10,020 nt of DNA from Chloroflexota bacterium (GTDB lineage Bacteria > Chloroflexota > Anaerolineae > UBA3071), in the NCBI GenBank assembly GCA_014383605.1, contig JACNHM010000530.1, forward strand, positions 1-10,020. Reading direction: 5' to 3'. Both the position numbers and the translations under genes were made by a program. The notes below the pieces were generated by a model. That model searched no databases. It was not told the DNA's origin and saw only the letters and a program-made list of their open reading frames with translations. This document shows positions 5,676 through 10,020 of this stretch, piece by piece. Position 1 is the first letter of the stretch, and each line of letters opens with the position of its first letter.

Positions 5676-5722
5676 AATTCAAAGCGTTCGTAAGGGCAGC
5701 CTGCATGCACCGTCTGGTACCC

Positions 5723-5744
5723 GCGCAACACGCACCACGCAACA
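5723..5744. repeat. Heptamer repeat, copy 3, inverted, after the radical SAM stop codon
   Basis: Read on the minus strand the block is a partial TGTTGC, then GTGGTGC, then GTGTTGC, the same 7-base units as at 4565-4593 but in the opposite orientation. It begins four bases after the TGA of the radical SAM gene. Confidence 0.6.
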
Positions 5745-5748
5745 AATC

Positions 5749-6837
5749 TCAGTAATCTCGCGACAGCAGATGGCGGTTGCCGATGTGCACGCGGGTCAGC
5801 CCGGCGGCGCGGGCGGCGGCCTCGGCCTCCTCGGCGTGGCGCACGGAGGTGCAGGGCAGGTCGGGCATGTAGAAGTGGGGGCCGAAGCCCAGCAGCGAGT
5901 AGGGGATGGTGGGGTCGAGGTCGGCGATGAACTGAGCGATGCGCCCCACCTCCTCAACGTCCACGTAACCGGGCACCAGCAGCGTGCTGGCGACCACCAG
6001 CGGCGGCTCCGGCCGCTCCGTTGCCCGGCGGGCTACCCGGGCGAAGTTCGAAAGCATCCCCTGGTTGGAAATGCCCGTCAGCGCCTGGTACAGGTTGTCG
6101 TCGTGGGCCTTGAGGTCGAACTTGACGCAGCCGCCCGTGCGCAACGATAGCTCGACGGCGCGGTCGAGCAGGCGGGGGTTCTCGCTGCCGTTGGTCTCCC
6201 AGCAGATGGCCACGCCCCGCTCGGCCAGCCGCCGCGAGGTCGCCAAAGCGTGCGGCATCTGGCTGGCGGGGTCGCCGCCGAAGGTGCAGACGCAGTAGGT
6301 GCGCGGGTTGGCCGTGTCGGCCAGCTCCTGGGCGCTCATCCCCTGGCTGCTAGCTGGATCCACTTGGCGGTAGTGCCAGTTCTGGCAGAAGAGGCAGTCG
6401 GCGGTGCAACTGCAGTAGAAGACGGCCAGGTTGTGGCAGCCCCGCTGGCGATGACCAGCGCAGACCCAGTCGGCGACGCAGTTGGTGGGCAGCGGATCGC
6501 GATACCAGTGCAGGAGGCCCTTCATTGGCATGCCCGCCAGATGGCGCAGCCGTCCCCCCTCGTTCACCCGCAGCCCGCAGAAGCCCCGCTCCCCCTCGCC
6601 CATCTGGCAAGCATTGGAACAGAGCGGACAGCGCACGCCGTCTGCCGTGCGCGGCGCCGCTTCGGGCAGGCCGAACTCACGGCGGGATTCGGCGTGGGCC
6701 TGGGCCGCCCGCGGCAACGCCTCCTCTGGCCGCTGGCGGATGCACGCCACGCACAGGCCCAGATGGGCGGCGATGAGAGGCGAGCTGCGTCCGCACACCG
6801 CGCAGGTGGCTGAAGTCAACATACCGTAGTCGAACAT
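5749..6837 (-). CDS. PflA/AmrS-like radical SAM protein with N-terminal cysteine clusters
   Basis: A protein of about 362 residues from the first ATG (6837-6835). The radical SAM 4Fe-4S motif is CTADCLFC (residues 144-151, CxxxCxxC). It is followed by blocks typical of the pyruvate-formate-lyase activase/AmrS branch: FGGDPASQ (the SAM-binding glycine region), CWETNGSE and VKFDLKAHDD. Upstream are two further cysteine sets: CAVC and CVAC (residues 12-32), which look like a zinc ribbon, and a CPLC, C, C pattern at 70-87 that resembles the N-terminal cysteine region of AmrS-like proteins. Additional cysteines (120-142) crowd the region before the main cluster. The substrate is unknown; no AMMECR1 or Memo partner gene is in the window. 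The start is uncertain: the frame is open to a GTG at 6921, inside the helicase gene, while ATGs at 6837 and 6822 both lack a well-spaced ribosome binding site. GGGGAGG lies 23 bases before the first ATG. Confidence 0.88.
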   Translation of the reverse strand: MFDYGMLTSATCAVCGRSSPLIAAHLGLCVACIRQRPEEALPRAAQAHAESRREFGLPEAAPRTADGVRCPLCSNACQMGEGERGFCGLRVNEGGRLRHLAGMPMKGLLHWYRDPLPTNCVADWVCAGHRQRGCHNLAVFYCSCTADCLFCQNWHYRQVDPASSQGMSAQELADTANPRTYCVCTFGGDPASQMPHALATSRRLAERGVAICWETNGSENPRLLDRAVELSLRTGGCVKFDLKAHDDNLYQALTGISNQGMLSNFARVARRATERPEPPLVVASTLLVPGYVDVEEVGRIAQFIADLDPTIPYSLLGFGPHFYMPDLPCTSVRHAEEAEAAARAAGLTRVHIGNRHLLSRDY

Positions 6838-6892
6838 GGTCTGGAAGTTGGATACAGTTTCCTCCCCTTCAACGAACAAGTTCTTCTCGGCG

Positions 6893-9800
6893 TCAGAGCA
6901 GGGCCTCACTGCACACGACACGTGGGATCAGCACTGCTTCCTCGGACTGGTCGGCGGCAACGCGGTGGGCTTCCTCCAGGTTGTAGTCGCGGACGATGCG
7001 CAGAAGTTGCGCGACCAAAGCCTGGCCAGTGGCCTTGTTGCGACGCAGGGCGTTGAGTTCACGATGGGCGCGGGCAGTCAATGGGACGGTAGTAAAGATC
7101 TCGGACAGGAGCGCCAGGCGTGCTTTTTCCTCTGCATCCTCTTCAGCCTCAAAGACAAGGCGCAGTTCGGCGAGGACATAGTCGCTACCCAATGTCCTGC
7201 CCACGGTGTACCGTATCTCGGCCTCGCGGGCGCGCACCTCGGCATCGAAGTCACGTTTGACGGCAGCGATGCGCTGATTGATGCCAGCCGGCAGTGCCCG
7301 GGTGGGTTCATCCTCTTCACAACGGATGGCGCGGATGGCCTGCTGAGGATCTGCCGTGCGATGGCCTTCTTCGTCAACCAGGTACAGCCGCTGATAGTTC
7401 CCGGCCTGGCAGAAAACGAACAAGCCTGGCTCGCCAACGGCCCGGCGCGCGCTGCGCACACCGTCGGGCATGGTGGCGATCTGTTGGAAGCGGTCGGGGT
7501 CGGTGCGCTGCAGTTGGCGCATGAGTTCTTCGGCCTCCAGCAGGTTGAAGATCTCGGCCTCGGGTTCCTCTTCCAGAACGCTGGGGGCGCCCCGATAGAT
7601 GGCGTACATGGCTTCTCTGTTGATTTGTTCACTCTTATGTAAAATGGCCGCATCCTCGCCGATGGTGCGGTGGATCTCAGCGATGCGGTTCTTCAGGCGG
7701 TGTTCTATGCCCAACTCGCGCTCCAGGCCCGTCTCGGGCAGAAAGTTGTAGGCGTAGATGGTGTCGTGCTCGGTGCCGATGCGATCCACGCGGCCGACGC
7801 GCTGGATGAGACGGACGGGGTTCCAATGCAGATCGTAGTTGATGATGTGATTGGCGTCCTGCAGGTTGAGGCCCTCGCTGAGCACGTCGGTGGAGACCAG
7901 GATGCGCAGCTCTTCGTCGCCGGGTTGGAGTTGGTAGTTGTTGGCCTTGGGAGCGAAGCGCAGGATGACGCGGCCGCGGTCTTTGGTGTCGCTCTCCACG
8001 GCGCGGATACGGCCCAGGTGTCTGAGGTTGTCGTAGAGGTAGTGGGCGGTGTCGGCGTACTGGGTGAAGATGAGGACCTTGCCGTGGACCAGGTCGCCGG
8101 GCAGGGTGCGCCTCCCAGTCATCATGGCCATGAGCTGCTGGAGTTTGTTGTCCTCCTGGGGGCCAATGGGCTCGACCAGGCGGGCCATTTCGTCCAGGAG
8201 AGCGATGTCGGTGTCCAGGGCGGCCTGGAGTTTGGGCACCTCGAAGTCGGTGATGGGATAACGAATGCTGGCTTTCTCCAGGGCCTCGTAGAGGGTGAGT
8301 TCATCGTCCAGGTCAGATTTGTAGAGGATGTCGGTGGCCTCGTCGCCGGCGGGAACCAGGCCGCGCTCCAAGGCGCCCCGAAAGGCGCGCTGCAGGTCTC
8401 TGAGGCGGTTGACGGTCTGGCGGAAGGCGTGCACACTGGACTCGAAACGCTTGAAGAGCAGGACGCGCATGAGGCCGCGCAGGGCAGCGCCAGCCCGTTG
8501 GAGTTCCTGGTACCTGTGCTCATTCTGCTGTTCGGGCAGGACGTAGTCGAAGAGGGCGTAACGGGCGTAGGTGAGTTGGCCCATCAGGTCGTGCAAGCGC
8601 TTGTAGACGCGGCTCTCTCCCGTCGTATCGTCAGGGCCGCGGTAGGTCTCCTCGATGCTGTAGGTGATGGTCTCCAGTTGGCGGTCGGGGAAGACCAGGG
8701 GCTGGCCGTTGATCTGGGCATCGGGGTAATAGGTGCGGACGTGGCGGCGGGTGCGGCGAATGAGGACGTGGTTGAGGACCTCCTGCAGAGCACGGCTGGG
8801 CGGATCCTGGTTGCGCGGCTCCACCTTGTTGAAGAACTCCCGCAGGTTGGGCGGGTTGATGGGGATAACGGTTGTATCTTGGGGATGCCAGAGCTTGACC
8901 TGCTGATAGATGTCCCAGGCGCTGGTAGCGCGGGGGGTGGCTGTCAGCAGGATCGTGGGCCGGGTCTGAGTGAAAAGCTGCAGCGCGGCGTAGCGCTGGG
9001 TATCGCGGCGGCGCAAGTTCTGAGACTCGTCCACCAGCACCAGGTCGCGGTCGCGGGTGCGCCAGTCGTCAACCAGCATGCGCTCGTTGCCCTTTTGGCT
9101 GAGCAGCCCCATAGAGATGACCGGGGCGTCAATCTGGTAGCGTTCCATGAACCATTCCCACATCTCCACCAGGGAGGCGGGGCAGACGACCAGGGGGCGG
9201 GCGCCGCGGTAGAGGGCATAGTGTTTGAGCAGCGTGGTACCGATGTAGGTCTTGCCCAGGCCCACGACGTCGGCCACGAAGACGCCGCCGTAGGTATCCA
9301 GGATCTTGCTGGCCTGGCGAACGGCGACGCGCTGAAAGTCGGCCAGTTCGGGCATCTCCGCTTCCCAGAGAAGTTCCGTGTCGCGACGGCCCTCCAGCCG
9401 GTCCTTGACCAGGGTATAGAGCGTCTTGAGGTAGATGTCGTGGGGACTGACGGGCCTAGGGCCTTGCGGGGTGGGAACCTGGCTGGCAGCCCAGGAACGG
9501 CGCAGTTCGTGGATCAGGTCCTCGTCGAAGTCCTCGGCCTCGTCCCACAGCTCATTGAACCAGAGGGAGAGTTGGGCGTGGTTGCCGTCGCCGAAGACGC
9601 GCACGTTGAGCTCGGTATTGTGGGTGACGCCGCCCAGGGACAGGTTGGAACTGCCGACGATGGCCGCGCCGGTCTGAGCGCGGATGCGGGCGGGGTCGAA
9701 GTCAAAGAGGTAGGCTTTGGCATGGAGGCGGCCGCGGGTGTAGACCTTCGCCTGCACGATGCCCTGGGCGATGAGGCCGGCCAGGGAGAGCACCAGGGCC

Positions 9801-10020
9801 TGGGCGTCGTCGGTCTGGTCCAGGAGCTCCAGCGTGGCCTGGATGGATTCGGCGGTCTCGGCGCGGATGCGGGGCGACTGGACGCCAGGCATCCGCTGGC
9901 GGCGGACGGCGCGCTGGGTGGTCGCCAGGTGGTGGTATCCCTCGGCCAGTTGCTCGATGGTCTGGCGGTTGGTGACGTTGCCGATGAGCAGCCGTAGTTG
10001 ATCCAGATGAGGGATGTGCT
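6893..10020 (-). CDS. PLD-nuclease/SNF2-type helicase, 5'-truncated by the window
   Basis: The reading frame is open to the right edge, so the true N-terminus is outside; 1041 residues are visible. An N-terminal phospholipase-D-like domain carries HAKAYLFDFD and GSSNLSLGG (His99, Lys101 and the GSSN near 122-125), one HKD-type nuclease motif. A superfamily 2 SNF2/RapA-like helicase follows: Walker A GLGKT (253-257), motif II DESQ (330-333), motif III TATP (359-362), KVLIFTQY (from 647), STDVLSEGLNLQ (from 709) and QRVGRVDRIG (739-748). The last 250 residues are helical and charged, without a recognised domain. Proteins of this architecture are ATP-driven DNA translocases often found beside DNA methylases or in defence islands; no methylase is visible here, but the upstream neighbour is outside the window. 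Motif II reads DESQ rather than the DESH I would expect. The stop lies 56 bases before the first ATG of the radical SAM gene. Confidence 0.92.
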   Translation of the reverse strand, partial: HIPHLDQLRLLIGNVTNRQTIEQLAEGYHHLATTQRAVRRQRMPGVQSPRIRAETAESIQATLELLDQTDDAQALVLSLAGLIAQGIVQAKVYTRGRLHAKAYLFDFDPARIRAQTGAAIVGSSNLSLGGVTHNTELNVRVFGDGNHAQLSLWFNELWDEAEDFDEDLIHELRRSWAASQVPTPQGPRPVSPHDIYLKTLYTLVKDRLEGRRDTELLWEAEMPELADFQRVAVRQASKILDTYGGVFVADVVGLGKTYIGTTLLKHYALYRGARPLVVCPASLVEMWEWFMERYQIDAPVISMGLLSQKGNERMLVDDWRTRDRDLVLVDESQNLRRRDTQRYAALQLFTQTRPTILLTATPRATSAWDIYQQVKLWHPQDTTVIPINPPNLREFFNKVEPRNQDPPSRALQEVLNHVLIRRTRRHVRTYYPDAQINGQPLVFPDRQLETITYSIEETYRGPDDTTGESRVYKRLHDLMGQLTYARYALFDYVLPEQQNEHRYQELQRAGAALRGLMRVLLFKRFESSVHAFRQTVNRLRDLQRAFRGALERGLVPAGDEATDILYKSDLDDELTLYEALEKASIRYPITDFEVPKLQAALDTDIALLDEMARLVEPIGPQEDNKLQQLMAMMTGRRTLPGDLVHGKVLIFTQYADTAHYLYDNLRHLGRIRAVESDTKDRGRVILRFAPKANNYQLQPGDEELRILVSTDVLSEGLNLQDANHIINYDLHWNPVRLIQRVGRVDRIGTEHDTIYAYNFLPETGLERELGIEHRLKNRIAEIHRTIGEDAAILHKSEQINREAMYAIYRGAPSVLEEEPEAEIFNLLEAEELMRQLQRTDPDRFQQIATMPDGVRSARRAVGEPGLFVFCQAGNYQRLYLVDEEGHRTADPQQAIRAIRCEEDEPTRALPAGINQRIAAVKRDFDAEVRAREAEIRYTVGRTLGSDYVLAELRLVFEAEEDAEEKARLALLSEIFTTVPLTARAHRELNALRRNKATGQALVAQLLRIVRDYNLEEAHRVAADQSEEAVLIPRVVCSEALL

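Noticed and set aside
7670..9997. A 775-codon open frame on the plus strand opposite the helicase gene
   Set aside because: Its translation is low-complexity (rich in V, G, A, D and L) with no motif, and it mirrors the helicase frame. Long antisense frames arise in GC-rich genes with strong codon bias. The helicase frame has all its motifs.

Overview
The window is GC-rich bacterial DNA in which every gene I can support lies on the minus strand, so transcription runs from the right end to the left. The likely source is a member of the Chloroflexota (Anaerolineae or Caldilineae type). This is an inference from memory: the scattered short repeats with 7- and 9-base units, a CTTCGACAGGCTCAGGA-type element, and the mix of sugar-catabolic, toxin-antitoxin and PLD/SNF2 genes look like those genomes. 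The sequence alone does not fix the taxon.

Layout from right to left. (1) 10020-6893: a large PLD-nuclease/SNF2 helicase, 5'-truncated by the window edge. (2) 6837-5749: a PflA/AmrS-like radical SAM protein with extra N-terminal cysteine clusters, starting at or just inside the end of the helicase gene. (3) 5675-4594: a compact, visibly less GC-rich cassette with a consensus promoter (TTGACA, 16 bp, TATAAT) and three overlapping or abutting genes. These encode a small acidic protein, a PIN-like protein and a small UPF0175-like protein, which looks like a three-gene toxin-antitoxin module. (4) 4419-1: a sugar operon. A LacI-family regulator has a near-consensus promoter carrying one operator-like palindrome between -35 and -10 and a second at the start site. 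It is followed after 15 bases by a 1005-residue fusion of a GH65 disaccharide phosphorylase and a beta-phosphoglucomutase, then by the first 24 codons of a lipoprotein that is probably the substrate-binding protein of a sugar ABC transporter.

The sugar operon reads as a self-contained route. The lipoprotein would capture an alpha-linked glucoside for import, the GH65 half would phosphorolyse it to glucose plus beta-glucose 1-phosphate, and the fused mutase half would turn the latter into glucose 6-phosphate. The LacI protein probably controls itself and the whole operon.

The most unusual features are the GH65-mutase fusion, whose linker is encoded by a 7-base tandem repeat; a second repeat element read through in frame inside the GH65 part; the two-operator promoter; the three-gene PIN cassette; and three copies of a GTGTTGC-type heptamer repeat, each lying within about 40 bases after a stop codon.
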